Under the pieces are notes generated by a model. The model did no database searches, was not told the origin of the DNA, and worked only from the letters and a program-made list of their open reading frames with translations. Below, one piece after another: positions 10,104-21,561 of a stretch of DNA of 64,000 nucleotides (the stretch's first letter is position 1; each line of letters starts with the position of its first letter). The stretch comes from Impatiens glandulifera (lineage: Eukaryota; Streptophyta; Magnoliopsida; Ericales; Balsaminaceae), in contig NC_061863.1 of NCBI RefSeq assembly GCF_907164915.1, positions 44,055,382-44,119,381 of the forward strand, written 5' to 3'. The translations under genes and the position numbers were made by a program.

Positions 10104-11732
10104 TCACATTACATTGCAGTTCTCTGATATTTTAGATTCGGAGATTTCCCTTTGAAGATTCTTATAAGTTTTTCGATAATTTGAGAAACCCAAAAACCAG
10201 AAATCAAAATTATCCACAGTCACAATCTCGATGTATTTCTCTTTAGGTCTTGTGATGTTCTTGTTTTCAATGGCCTCGCTTATTTTTGCCAGAGGTATCG
10301 TCACCTGCATATAATATAGGCAAATTGCTTTTCTCACCCCCTCCCATATTCCCACCCCCGCTTAATTACTTAATTAATTTTAAAATGACTTATTTATCCC
10401 TATCACCTTTATATATTTACACATTTCTTATTTTATTTATTTTATTTTATTTTATTATTGAGTGATTTTATTAAATATAATTAATTAATTAATTTTTAAT
10501 ATTTTTTAACTTTATTTATTTAATTAAAAATACAAAATATTATTATTTTTATATTATAATTATTTAAAATATATTAAATATTGAAATATATAATAATTTA
10601 ATAAAATATAAATAATTAATATTTTATTATATTAATTATATATATATATATATATATTAAAATACTTATAAAAATTATTTATCAAATAATAATTAATAAT
10701 TAGTCTAATTATAATATTTTAATTAATAATATTATATATTAATAATTAGTCAAACATAATATTTTTAATTTTAATTAATAATATTATATATTAATAATTA
10801 TTTCTAATTTTAATTAATAATATTATATATTAATAATTAGTCAAACATAATATTAATAATTATTAATATTTTTATAAATAAAATTATCTATTAAATAATA
10901 ATTAATAATTAATATAATCATAATATTTTATTTAATAATATTATATATTAATACTTATTCAAACATAATATTTTTAATAATAAGTCTTAATAATATTATA
11001 TATTAATAATTAGTTAAACGTAATATTTTTAATAATAAGTCGCTTCACCGGCGCCCTAAAATAAATAAAATAAGAAATGTAAATATATAAAGGTGGCAAG
11101 AGTTAAATAAGTCATTTTAGAATTTTAGAGTTGATTGAGGAGTGAGGGAGGGGGTTGGGAATATGGGAGGGGGTGGGAAAAGCAGCTCCCATAATATAGT
11201 ATGCGTCAGTTCAAACACGTTGAAAAGACGTGGAAACCTTGAATCAGAAAAGGGTTTGATTAAAGAAGATCTCACCTTGTAGTGTGCTCTAACAAACTGT
11301 CCGTTTTGAGAGCATAATTTGATACATCTTTCGCTAAGGAATGCAATCTTTTCGGAAGAAATGAAGAGAAGACCCGCGATGGGACCGGCTGTTGTAGATA
11401 AATAACATTGGGAAGCAGTTACAAGCATCTCTCCTTGTCTGACTTGGAAATTTCTTTTGAATACTTTCTCCAATCCACCATTTTGAAGAATTGTAGCTCC
11501 CAAGCTCAATTTTCTCTTCACTGCTGTTGACAAGTTAAACCCACTTGAGCTGCGCATCATCGAAGAAGTCATGGTTAAAGTTTGAACAGTTGAAAACAAA
11601 ATTAATGCTTATTGAGAAGAAGGTTGAACACTTACTGTGTTTCCACTCGATTGCATTGATAGAACGACTAAAACCTTTCTCCAATGTGGTCAATGGGTTT
11701 CTGTAAAATTGTTGCTGAGAAAGGATATTCAT
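10104..11732 (-). pseudogene. GEM-like GRAM-domain gene 1, frameshifted by a 16 bp deletion
   Basis: It is a three-exon gene parallel to the intact gene at 54905-55669. Exon 1 is 11732-11636 (donor GTAAG), exon 2 is 11549-11276 (acceptor GCGCAG, donor GTGAG) and exon 3 is 10304-10104 (acceptor TGCAG). Exon 2 carries the GRAM core (LSLGATILQNGGLEKVF, ASQCYLSTTAGPIAGLLF, SEKIAFLSER); exon 3 has YIEIVTVDNFDFWFLGF. Compared with the intact copy, exon 2 lacks 16 bases between two GGGTTT direct repeats near 11541. The spliced reading then runs into a stop a few codons later. Intron 2 also carries an 871 bp MULE-type insertion. Members of this family act in ABA- and development-related membrane signalling; this copy probably makes no GRAM protein. 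Confidence 0.85.
10320..11190. mobile_element. MULE-type non-autonomous element, 871 bp, in intron 2 of GEM-like gene 1
   Basis: Both ends carry inverted repeats with the core GCTTTTC[T/C]CACCCCCTCCC, and similarity between the ends extends about 110 bases inward. The flanks are an exact 9 bp direct repeat ATAATATAG (10311-10319 and 11191-11199), the length made by Mutator-like transposases. The paralogous intron at 55106-55140 has ATAATATAG once with no insert. The middle is AT-rich and built of ~50 bp degenerate repeats containing TTAATAATATTATATATTAA. There is no transposase. Confidence 0.92.
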
Positions 11733-12318
11733 GTTTAGAAGACTGAGATTGATCAAGATGAGAAGATGAATGAGACCAGATCTTCTGCAAATGTACTTAT
11801 AAGGTCAGTTGAATGGAGTTAGGATTGCTGAGTCAACAACTGTATTGATCGGTTTCTGAAATTGTAAAGGTTGTTTGGCTGAGGTGGTGGTGCGTTTTGG
11901 GTCTCTTTTTGGAAAGATTAGTGTTCCCAGATTCTGCCATCATCTATTTGTTTATAATTCTCTTTAACAATCAAGATAGACTTATTTCATCATCATTTAG
12001 CTTTATGAGCTGGAATTTATGCTTTCTGAAATGATGGGTTTTCTCTTCAAGCATGAAGCTGAATGGAAAGAAGCGTCATTGCTTACAAAAAAAGTGTCCA
12101 TGCAAATATATTAGACCAATAACAAGTTTTCTTTGAGAAAAAAGAAAAGGGTAGTTCATGAATGATAAGCCTAGCAACCTTCATTGTGTGCCATTCCATG
12201 TCATTATCATATCAGATCAGATCAAAGGAAAATGCTAGACTGTAAAGATGGTTTCTTTATTTCTCTTTTGGCTATTCTTGTAGGGCAAAGAAATCTGGTG
12301 TTGAAGCTCGTCAACTCC
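11733..12318. other. Upstream flank of GEM-like gene 1, duplicated region
   Basis: It contains a TATA-like CTTATAAG near 11795 (minus strand) and otherwise non-coding DNA. Versions of this flank lie upstream of GEM-like genes 3 (about 22650-23293) and 4 (55670-56216), so the ancestral duplication unit included the promoter region. A short open stretch after CTTGTAG near 12281 (AKKSGVEARQLHRGSQTMP in related copies) recurs in all three flanks but is not recognised. Confidence 0.6.
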
Positions 12319-12803
12319 ACAGGGGAAGCCAGACAATGCCACATGATGACCCATGTTAGTCGGCTTATATTTAACTATCTGCCTGAAAATAAAAATGATT
12401 TAATAAATTTAACTGTCTTAAGATCTGGATAGGAAGAAAAAGAGTTTTGATAAATCTCAGTTCATGAAATAACAAATTGCAATCTAATTGATTACATACC
12501 TTTATAACCTTTCTTACCGCGTCATTTTGAGCTGTGAAAGGTGAGAAAAGCATCAAAACTTCCCAAAATGTCTATCTTTCAGGCCTTCTTTTTCCAACAT
12601 GGAAGAAGAATTGGCAAAATCACTACCTTTCTACCATTATGTCTGCATAATTTCCCCATCAAATTTCCCTCTTGCTGGGATTCTATTTGTAGGACAAGTT
12701 GAAGTGAATATTCTGACAGAAGATGCTTAATGTTTTACACTCTTCCATTCTTTCTTAATTTATTTTCTTCAAGCTCTGGATCAAGTATTGTGGAATTGGT
12801 TAG
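12319..12803. other. Intergenic, no gene seen
   Basis: AT-rich single-copy-looking DNA before the copia insertion. It partly continues the flank similarity to 23235-23293. Nothing else is supported. Confidence 0.5.
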
Positions 12804-13163
12804 TGTAGGGAATTTCTCTCCTAATCAATCAAAGAACTTAAGAAATATAGCAGCAAGAAACCAATAAAACAACACAAGATTTGATATCGGAGTTCGACCC
12901 AAAAAAGATGGTCTACGTCTCCGTCGAGCTCTGTTACGAACTCGATTCCACTATCACAATTAAACGTTTCAGTTACACCTCGTTCTTCATATATATCAAT
13001 CACACCTCTGAAATCTCTTACACTCTTGTGTGAATTACTCATATATATATATATAAACAACTTGTCCTAACTAACTTAACAAACTTAACAAACTTAAGCC
13101 TTTGACACTTTAGTTAGTTGGGCCTATTAAATTTGGGCCTGACCCATCAACTCAATTTCAACA
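12804..13163 (-). repeat. 3' LTR of copia 1
   Basis: On the minus strand it begins TGTTGAAATTGAG and ends CCCTACA. It contains an (AT)n stretch and TATATATATA near 13040. The adjacent minus-strand purine tract AAGGTGGAGAT (13164-13174) is the PPT. Confidence 0.93.
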
Positions 13164-13249
13164 ATCTCCACCTTGAGTTGAAGGGTCCTTCTCTTGTTCT
13201 AGTGAAATCGAATATGTTCATCACTTCATTGCTCGAAGCCTTCATTGCA

Positions 13250-14278
13250 CTAAATCTCTTGAACTCTAAGCAAATCCAAACAATGTCTGAATTTACTTAG
13301 AGGTAGTACCTTGGTTCCAACATCAGCCGGGTTATCTTCTGTTCCAACCTTGTTGATTGAAACCACCCATTTTGCTATCTTCTCTCGAATGAAATGGTGC
13401 TTGATATCCACGTGTTTTGTTCTGTCATGGAACACGGGATTCTTGCACAAGTGTAGTGCACTTTGGCTATCTGTGAACACCGTCGCAGGTCCTTCGAACA
13501 CCTTCAGTTCTTGCAGCAGACCCTGAATCCACATTGCTTCCTTTACAGCTTCAGTTGCTGCGATATATTCGGCTTCTGTTGTTGATAAGGCCACTACTGA
13601 TTGCAACTGGCTCTTCCAACTGATACAGTTACCGTTCACCAAAAAATAGAAAGCCGAAGTTGATTTCCTTGAGTCTTTATCTCCTGCATAGTCTGAGTCC
13701 ACGTAACCAATTACACTAACATCTGCTCCACTTCTTTTCCTGTAACATATCCCCACATTAGTAGTCGAGGCTATGTATCTTAGTAACCACTTCATTGCGA
13801 GCCAATGTTCACGGCCTGGACTTGCCATAAACCTGCTCAAGACACTAATCGCATGTGCCAAGTCTGGCCTGGTACAGACCATTGAGTACATCATAGACCC
13901 AACTGCACTTGAATACGGAATCTTTTCCATATAAGTCTGATCTGACCTGGTTTTTGCCGAGTTCACAGACAACATCAGATACTGATTCGTGATCGGCAAC
14001 TTTGCTGGCTTGGCTCCTCGAATTTCGAACTTGTCAATCACCTTCTCGAGATACCCTTGCTGGCTGAGAGTCATTACACCATTCTTCCTGTCTCTCTTAA
14101 TCCTTATCCCAAGAATCTTAGCAGCTTTGCCTAAGTCCTTCATATCGAACTCAGAACTTAGAACAATTTTCAACTTCTTCACACTTGAAGCTTCTTTGCT
14201 GATTAGTAGCATATCATCTACATATAGCAGAAGATAATCAGCTTCAAGTATATTCTTCCCTCTAAAGTATATAAACAA
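13250..14278 (-). pseudogene. Copia 1 reverse transcriptase C-terminal part and RNase H
   Basis: The frame holds the catalytic YVDDM box of reverse transcriptase, then the connection and RNase H with KSTSAFYFLVNGNCISWKSQ, STTEAEYIAA (catalytic Glu) and DSQSALHLC, and ends at LDLLRVQEI-stop. It lies in a different frame from the upstream integrase/RT portion: a one-base shift near 14220-14275 cuts the palm domain just before YVDDM. The separate pieces look otherwise intact. Confidence 0.9.
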
Positions 14279-16398
14279 GTATCATAGCTACTCCTCATAA
14301 AGCCTTGTTGAGTAATAAACACATCAAACCGTAAATACCACTGCCTTGGTGATTGTTTGAGTCCATACAACGACTTCCTAAGCAAACACACCATGTTCTT
14401 CTCTTGATGAACTTTGAACCCTTCTGGCTGCTCCATGTAGATGGTTTCCTCTAAATTTCCATGAAGAAACGCAGTCTTAACATCCATTTGTTCTAACTCA
14501 AGATCGAACTGAGTTACCAGCGAGAGCATTATCCGAATTGTTTTGTACTTAACAACTGGTGAGAAGATCTCATTATAGGCCACTCCTTCCTTTTGAGAGA
14601 ACCCTTTAGCAACTAATCTTGCTTTGTACTTGACCCCCTCCTGAATCGAAATACCTTCCTTGATCTTATAGATCCACCTGCACTTGATTACAGATTGTTT
14701 GACAGGCCTTGGAACAATCTCCCAAGTTGAATTCTTATAAAGTGAATTCATTTCTTCCTTCATAGCTTCCATCCACTTGGATTTATCACTAGAACTCAAA
14801 GCCTCTTTGAAATCTTCCAGCTCAGTTTTGTCTAACTCAACTTCTGTCATAAACGCATATGCCAACATATCGGTATAAGCTGAGAACCCATACCTCTGGA
14901 TGGGTTTTGGTTGCCTCCTTTCCCCGTCCCTTGCGAGTTGATAACTAGCTTCCGACTGAGCTGTAATTTCCTCGTCTTGTGCCACAACAGGTTCAACATC
15001 TGTACCAGTAAATTCCTCCTGATTATCAGCAACCATTTCAGTGTTTTGATCTGAAATCAATGGCTCCACCTGACCATGATCCCCTGCATTAATCTCCACT
15101 TGACCAGTCCCCTGCTCGCTTTTACCCAAGTCACCTTGATTAGATTGATTCTGAGAGAGACACACAAACTCCTCTTCATTGAATACTACGTCCCTGCTGT
15201 TTATGGTTTTAAAACCACCAGACTGTTTTAACCACAGCCTATAACCTTTCACTCCTTGAGGATACCCAAGAAACACACATTTCACACTTCTTGGCTCTAA
15301 CTTGCCTTCTTTTTGATGAGCGAAGGCTGTACATCCAAATGGTCTAAGATGAGACAAATCTGGAGGTTTACCTGTCCACATTTCTTCAGGAGTTTTGAAC
15401 TCAATTGCTGTCGACGGACATCGATTCACCAAATATGCTGCTGTCATTACAGCTTCTCCCCAGAAAGACTTGGACAAACCTGCCCCGAAAAGCATGCATC
15501 GAGACTTATCTAACAAAGTCCGACTCATTCGCTCAGCAACTCCGTTTTGCTGGGGTGTGGATCGAACTGTTCTATGTCTTTGAACCCCTAGCTCATGACA
15601 ATGACTATCAAACACTTCGTTGCAAAACTCTAACCCATTATCTGTTCTTAGGATCTTTAATTTTTTACCTGTCAGATTCTCAACCAAAGTCTTCCATGTT
15701 TTGAACTTCTCAAAAGCATCGCTTTTGTGTTTCAATAGATAAACTCATACTTTACGAGAATAATCATCTACGATTGACAAGAAATACGAGTTACCTCCAT
15801 GCGTCGATGTTTTCTCAGGACCCCATAAGTCTGAATGGACATACTCCAACACGCCCTTGGACTTATGAACTCCTGTCTTAAATTTCTGCCGATGCTGCTT
15901 GCCTAACACGCAATGCTCGCAAAAGTTTAAACCCTTGACTCTATCTGAGCCTAATATATTCTTGTCGCTGAGAATCTGCAAACCCTTCTCACTGATGTGA
16001 CCGAGCCTCCGATGCCATATCGTGGCCTTCTTGTCTTCATCTGAAACTACAAGTGCAGACTGTCTCGACACAGTTTCACCAATCAGCTGATACAAACCCT
16101 CTTGCTTGATACCTTGCATCATTAACCTGTTTTCCTTCATTATTTTCATCTTCCCCGACACTATCTGATTTGTGTATCCCAAGTCATCAAGAATCCCGAG
16201 AGAGACGAGGTTTCGTGACAGCTGAGGCACAAACCTGACTTGTTTCAGAACCCTTACAACACCATCGAACATTTTTATGCTAACATCTCCAATACCTTCT
16301 TCTTGACATGCATTGCTATTTCCCATCAGCACCTTGCAACCACTCAGTTTCTGGAAATTAGAGATCCAATCTTTTCTGTACGTCATGTGAAAGTACAA
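14218..16398 (-). pseudogene. Copia 1 integrase and reverse transcriptase N-terminal part
   Basis: From 16398 the frame gives the integrase HHCC finger (HRRLGHISEKGL, CEHCVLGKQHR) and the core D-D-E residues in HSDLWGP, RTDNGLEF and NGVAERMSRTLL. A variable Glu/Gln-rich linker follows, then the RT start (WMEAMKEEMNSLYKNSTW, KARLVAKGFSQ, MDVKTAFLHGNL, SLYGLKQSPRQWY). A TGA at 15747-15745 stands where this protein has Trp in VWVYLLKH. The N-terminal junction to gag-protease has lost one base near 16385. Confidence 0.92.
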
Positions 16399-17417
16399 CC
16401 GGAATCAAGAACCCAGTCCCTCCTAGTATCTTCCATTGACGCCATTAAGACCTCTCCACTATCATAGCCATCACCATAATTCGCTGATTTTTTAGTCTCC
16501 ACTTGCTTTTTCTTGTTATCTTTTAGCCAGCTATAGCAGTGGTTTCGAAGATGACCAACCTTTCCACAATGATAGCATTTTCTTGTTTCTGTAGATTCTG
16601 ATTGTGATGTTTTGCTTTTCTTGTCTTTCGATTTGTTATTGGTGCGAGGTTGCCCTTTGAAGAAGTTTTTCCCTTTGGCCATGTAATTCTCACCATTCGA
16701 ACTCGCTTTCTTTTCTGTCCTTAATTCTAACTCTCTCGACTTCAATGCCGAAATCACCTCTTCAAGAGTGATACTTGTTCGTCCATATTTGATCGCATTA
16801 CGGACTTCTTTGTAGGATTCGGGAAGAGAGTTGAGGATGATTATTGCCTGGTTTTCATTGCTCATAGCTTCGTTCTCGCCTGAGTTTGCCAACTCGATAT
16901 TGAGTTTCAAGAACTCATCAAGATTTTGAGTAAGAGTCTTTTCTTGCATCATCTTGTAACTGAACAACCTTTCCTTCAAGTAAATCTTGTTGATCAAAGA
17001 TTTGGATTGGAACAGCTCGTCTAGGCGCCTCCACATCGATGCCGGAGTCTTCTCATTGTCTATCAATCGGATTACAGAATCTGAGAGATGAAAAATGATT
17101 GTACCAATCGCTGTCTCTGTCATCTCGATCTTTTGATCTTTATTCATCTCCATTGGCCACGAGACTGGTTCTTCTAGAGTTCGCAGAAGATGCTGCTGTG
17201 CCAAGAGAGCCCTGATTTTCCGCTGCCAAATGCGAAAATCTCCATTGCCATCGAACTTGTCAATGTCAGTCTTCATGCTTGAGATGGACTGCCACTGGAA
17301 TTCCCAAGGTACTGTCTTGTGTGTTGATCTCTTTCTGGTATAATATTGAACCTTGTCCACTTTGTCTTTTTCTGCGCCTGAGCCGGAATCTTCCTTATCT
17401 GTATCACTAGCCAGCAT
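16384..17417 (-). pseudogene. Copia 1 Gag and protease start
   Basis: Gag of the UBN2 type: MKTDIDKFDGNGDFRIWQRK near 17276 is the usual start, although in-frame ATG 17417 lies upstream. The zinc knuckle CYHCGKVGHLRNHC is intact. The protease active site WVLDSGCTF follows at the end of the frame, which then stops because one base is missing at about 16385; the next frame continues HMTYRKDWI. Gag itself seems able to be made. Confidence 0.9.
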
Positions 17418-17479
17418 TAAAGACCTTTCCAAGATTCCTCAAGATTCTTCAAGATTGATTCTAATCTTGCCCAAACCGA

Positions 17480-17492
17480 GCTCTGATACCAC
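17480..17492 (-). promoter_or_regulatory. Primer binding site of copia 1
   Basis: The minus strand reads TGGTATCAGAGC beside the 5' LTR, complementary to the 3' end of initiator Met-tRNA, the usual copia primer. Confidence 0.9.
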
Positions 17493-17852
17493 TGTAGGGA
17501 ATTTCCCTCCTAATCAATCAAAGAACTTAAGAAATATAGCAGCAAGAAACCAATAAAAAAATACAAGATTTGATATCGGAGTTCGACCCAAAAAAGATGG
17601 TCTACGTCTCCGTCGAGCTCTGTTACGAACTCGATTCCACTATCACAATTAAACGTTTCAGTTACACCTCGTTCTTCATATATATCAATCACACCTCTGA
17701 AATCTCTTACACTCTTGTGTGAATTACTCATATATATATATATAAACAACTTGTCCTAACTAATTTAACAAACTTAACAAACTTAAGCCTTTGACACTTT
17801 AGTTAGTTGGGCCTATTAAATTTGGGCCTGACCCATCAACTCAATTTCAACA
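17493..17852 (-). repeat. 5' LTR of copia 1
   Basis: 360 bp, TG...CA ends, about four differences from the other LTR by eye. It would supply the promoter of the element; a minus-strand TATATATATA is visible near 17730. Confidence 0.93.
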
Positions 17853-18984
17853 GTTAGGAATCACTGACCCTTTGAAATTGAGTTAATAAGAATACCAAGT
17901 TTGACATCTTTGATAATTAAATAAAATTTATCTTGAATATGAAAATCGACCCAACATGTGTCTTTCTTCGGGTGGATGTAGTATTTTACCATATGGTAAG
18001 TCTTTACTCACGAGGTGCTTAATGTGAGCAAATGATGGCATTTTTTTCTTACGAAAAGATTTGGGCACGGCCTATTTGTCAAATAATTGTGGGATTATAA
18101 ATAGGATAACGGATTAAGTATGTAGCCTACAAACACATTTAACCAGGCGCAGAACTTGTCGCCTGACGGGCTCGAATCCAAGATATTAGGGTTAGTATCC
18201 ACCTCTTATTGCCACTAGGCTAGAAGAGGGGATAATTGTGGGATTGTATTCTCAGCCCTAGTCGGGTTATGCCAAAGTCAATCGACGGATTTTGGTAAGT
18301 TTGGACTGATTGTAATAAGGGAGATTCGCCTTAAAAAGAATTGGTTTACCATCCCTATAATGTGGTGAATTTTATGTAATGAAAGGAACATGAGATCTTT
18401 CGGGATAACTTACATTTTTTTTTCTTTTCAAAACAAATAGGCCTATTCCTAAACTTCCTTTGCCTTCCCAAGAATTTACTCAAAATGATTGGAGGATGGC
18501 TTGCTTTCTCAAAAACACTTGTTAATGTTTGTTTATCTAGAAAATTATTTTGTAATTTATTTTCCGTGTTATAGTATTTTCCTTTTAACTACAGCCACTT
18601 TGGTGATGTTTAAATCATCCAAAATATATGAAATTCTCTTTCTCTGCAAATTTCTACAAAGATCAATTTCATAAATTTCTTCACTTCCATCGACAGGTAT
18701 CTGCAATCTTATCAATGAGGGATATTATATTATTGATGGTTTTAGAAATCTTATAATGTTGGAACTTTACTTTATTGAATTTTATTTTTTGGAAGCAGAT
18801 AAAAGTTAAAAGTTCATATGTATTCTGTGTATAAATTTGTTCATTAGAATTCTTATCACAGTTAATGATAGGCATTTACAAAAATAAAGAGAAATTTCAT
18901 TTCCATTGATTTGTTACTGTACAATATAGTCCTTTGGACAAGAAGAGGATTGTCAAAGTAAAATGTTCTTCTGATCACTACTTC
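17853..18984. other. Intergenic; holds a probable tRNA-derived SINE head
   Basis: No protein gene. On the minus strand TAGCCTAGTGG (18222-18212) fits a tRNA A box and GGATTCGAGCC (18179-18169) fits a B box at tRNA-like spacing, so 18140-18235 is probably a SINE head. The rest is AT-rich. Confidence 0.5.
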
Positions 18985-19950
18985 TTAGTGAGTAGAAAGT
19001 TCAAAGTATTGAGGTAGAGAAATAGCTTGTATAATGTATTTGTAAGTATTTTGATAATTGAGAAATCCCATGAACCAAAAATCAAAGTTATCCACAGTAG
19101 CAAGTTCAATGTACTTCTGTGATGGCCTCTCCGAGTTTTGGCTCACGATTGCGCCTTTTATCTTTCCTAGTGGTATCGATATCTGCATAAGATAGGAATC
19201 ATTTGACCATTAAGTACTTCAGAAAGATCATAAATATGATTTTTTACTAAAATGACTGTTTTGTTTCAAAGAATTAAAGTCTGTAAGTGTGACCTTATAA
19301 TGGGCTCTGGCTGACATTCCATTTGGGGACTGGAGTTTGATAGATCTTTCACTACAGAATGCAATCCTGTTAGTTGTGATGAAAAGAAGACCGGCTATGG
19401 GACCAGCTGTTGTGGAGATATAACACTGAGAAGCATTTAAGATCTTCTCTCCATTTTCAACACTAAATTTATGCTTGAAAACCTTCTCCACTCCACCATT
19501 TTTGAGGATTTTGGCTCCTAAGCCCAACTTCCCCTTTACTATTGCACTGATATTAGATCCTAGTTTTACTGCAAGCATGAATTTCATTAGAAAACAAATC
19601 ATGATTTATTTAATGAATATATGGAAGGAATTGTTTGGGGAAAAGTATCTACCATGCTCTAGAATGTTATTTGCTGCATTAATTGCTCTCTCTGTCGGTC
19701 TTCTCTTTTTATTTATTACTGCATTTACAATAAAAGAAACATTAAGAAAATGAAAAATTGAAAAAAAATATAATAATCCTCAAATTCTTAAAATGAAATA
19801 GTAAAATGGGGAGTAAAACTTACTCTGATTGAACTTCAATGATCCATTGACAGGAAAAGATATATGATTATGGCGACCATGATCAAGCAAGAGTCTGTTT
19901 GATCTGGTGGGAATTCCAATAAAATGCTCAACGGGCTGCAGATTTTTCAT
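18985..19950 (-). CDS. GEM-like GRAM-domain protein, gene 2 (intact)
   Basis: Four exons with consensus splice sites: 19950-19824 (or from 20001), 19718-19653, 19568-19294 and 19182-18985. They join in frame to 221 residues (238 from the upstream ATG). I prefer the ATG at 19950 (MKNLQPVEHF) because a TATAAATA box sits only 2 bases before the upstream ATG. The GRAM core lies at about residues 88-166 (VKLGSNISAIVKGKLGLGAK, ASQCYISTTAGPIAGLLF, TTNRIAFCSERSIKL), then the family's C-terminal signature YIELATVDNFDFWFMGFLNY. Length suits the short GEM-like proteins of Arabidopsis. GRAM proteins bind phosphoinositides; GEM relatives act in cell-fate and ABA-related processes. The exact role here is inferred from family only. 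Confidence 0.85.
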
Positions 19951-20000
19951 GTTCAAAGGAATTCTTGCAGTGGGTGCTCCAAAACAATTTAAACGGCACA

Positions 20001-20008
20001 TATTTATA
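20001..20008 (-). promoter_or_regulatory. TATA box of GEM-like gene 2
   Basis: The minus strand reads TATAAATA, about 50 bases before the preferred ATG at 19950. It overlaps the upstream in-frame ATG, which argues against that start. Confidence 0.5.
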
Positions 20009-21561
20009 AAGATTAGGGGAGGGAGGAGAATGGAAGCACAATTGGTTTAAAGCTTTCAGTTGTTTGATGACTCATGTTTGCCTCATCCACATGAATAAAA
20101 GTGTCCTCTCAAGTTAGCTTTAGATTAGATAATGCTTGCTTTTTTGTTTGTCTGTGTATCCTTCCATATTTTAATCTAAGTAAAGCCAGCTTACTAGACT
20201 TTTAGCCCTTCAGCTAGTTAATTAGTTAGAAATCTGGTGTACTGAAACTTAACATTGGAAGTAAAAAGTGGTTGGCTGAATGGGTGATGGGGATCTTGAA
20301 CATTTAATCCAGAAAAGTAACAAAACACATGGGATAATATTTTGCTGATTGGATAAGTTGTGTGTATAATAACTTTTTGAGGTGGCACTATGTCTTTATG
20401 GTTTAAAAGCAGGAAGTAAAAATAATTAAATAAATAATTCAACTTCAACCAAAGTTGAAAGTTTAATTAGTATTTGGGGATCTTGAAATAAAGATTAAAG
20501 GTCTCAACTTGACTTTGGATTTATTTACTTTTTTTACATTACCATGTCTTTTTAACCAGGCCAGTATCCTGCTAGCACAATAACCCAAATGATCTTTCAC
20601 TTTAATCTAGTGCTTTTAATGTGTATTTTTAGAAAAAGGTTCAGCGTTGTATCCAACCAATGTGATTTTTTACAAGAACGGGGGAAGAAAAGACAGAAAA
20701 ACGAAGAAAAAAAATACAGTTATTAGATTTCTATCAGGATAAAGAAATCTCATCCTTTGCAAATTTCCATTTTCTTGATGGAAGAGAACGTGTGTAGGAA
20801 GAAGCCCTTCATCCTATCTTTTCCGATACGTTTTCCTTGGAATGTTCTTTTGTTCCACCCATTGCTGTAATAGATGGGATTGTATGCCAAAAAACATGAC
20901 ATCAAGTTTAATCATCCCAAGATGTCCATTTTCAGGCCTCTTTTTTTTTTTTTTTTAACTCTGGAAGGAGTAGTAGGATTGTAAAAATTACCCCATACCT
21001 TTCTCTGAATTTGGCTTGGGGATCAGCTTTTAGTGTCAAAATTTTCATTATTGTTTTTTCTTCTTATCTGTAATCTGGATTTATGAGTTGTTGAATTGGT
21101 TAAATATCATTTTTTCCATTTTGGATTCTTGTTTTTTCAGACTAGGGTTTATTTCATGGAAAGGGATCAAGGTGCTTTCACTAGGAATCGAACTTGAGAC
21201 CTTAACCTCTCAAGTTCTAAGTCATGAGTCTTTTTGGATTCATTAAACTTACTAATTTCAAGAAGCATTGAAAGTATTGAGTTTCACCCATAATATTACA
21301 AGATTTAACTGTTGTACTTCATAATGAATGATGATTTCAAATTGAAGATTTCTAACTACAAAAAGAAATGCAGTTGCATTTATGATGCGATAACTTAAAA
21401 TTCCTGAAAATTTAATTTGTCTTAACTTTTCATTAGAATGCTTATCATTAGTTAATGATAAGATTTTTACAAAGATGCACATATAAACTTTCTTCGTACT
21501 GTACATTATAATCTTGTTTATGAGAAGAAAAAATCTACAACTAAAAATGATCTTCTGATCA
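20009..21561. other. Intergenic, no gene seen
   Basis: AT-rich DNA between GEM-like genes 2 and 3. A minus-strand AAGTTCGATTCC near 21180-21200 looks like an isolated tRNA B box (possible degraded SINE). Nothing else is supported. Confidence 0.5.

Larger units (their letters stand above)
12804..17852 (-). mobile_element. Ty1/copia retrotransposon 1, 5049 bp, complete with both LTRs
   Basis: The element runs on the minus strand. Both LTRs are 360 bp (12804-13163 and 17493-17852) and differ at only about four positions by eye. Exact 5 bp target duplications GTTAG flank it (12799-12803 and 17853-17857). The primer site next to the 5' LTR matches initiator Met-tRNA and a purine tract precedes the 3' LTR. 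Gag, protease, integrase, reverse transcriptase and RNase H are all present in order gag-PR-INT-RT-RH. Two frameshifts and one stop interrupt the polyprotein, so this copy is recent but not autonomous. Confidence 0.95.

Noticed and set aside
11117..11599. A 160-codon frame covering the GRAM core of gene 1
   Set aside because: It reads through the splice donor at 11275 into the intron and the MULE end; the real exon is 11549-11276.
12184..12432. An 82-codon frame in the flank of GEM-like gene 1
   Set aside because: The frame is not kept in the parallel flanks at 22650-23293 and 55670-56216.
13989..15704. Plus-strand open frames of 60-100 codons
   Set aside because: Antisense shadows of the minus-strand copia polyprotein.
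21165..21240. A tRNA gene on the minus strand
   Set aside because: Only a B-box-like AAGTTCGATTCC is clear; no cloverleaf could be drawn.
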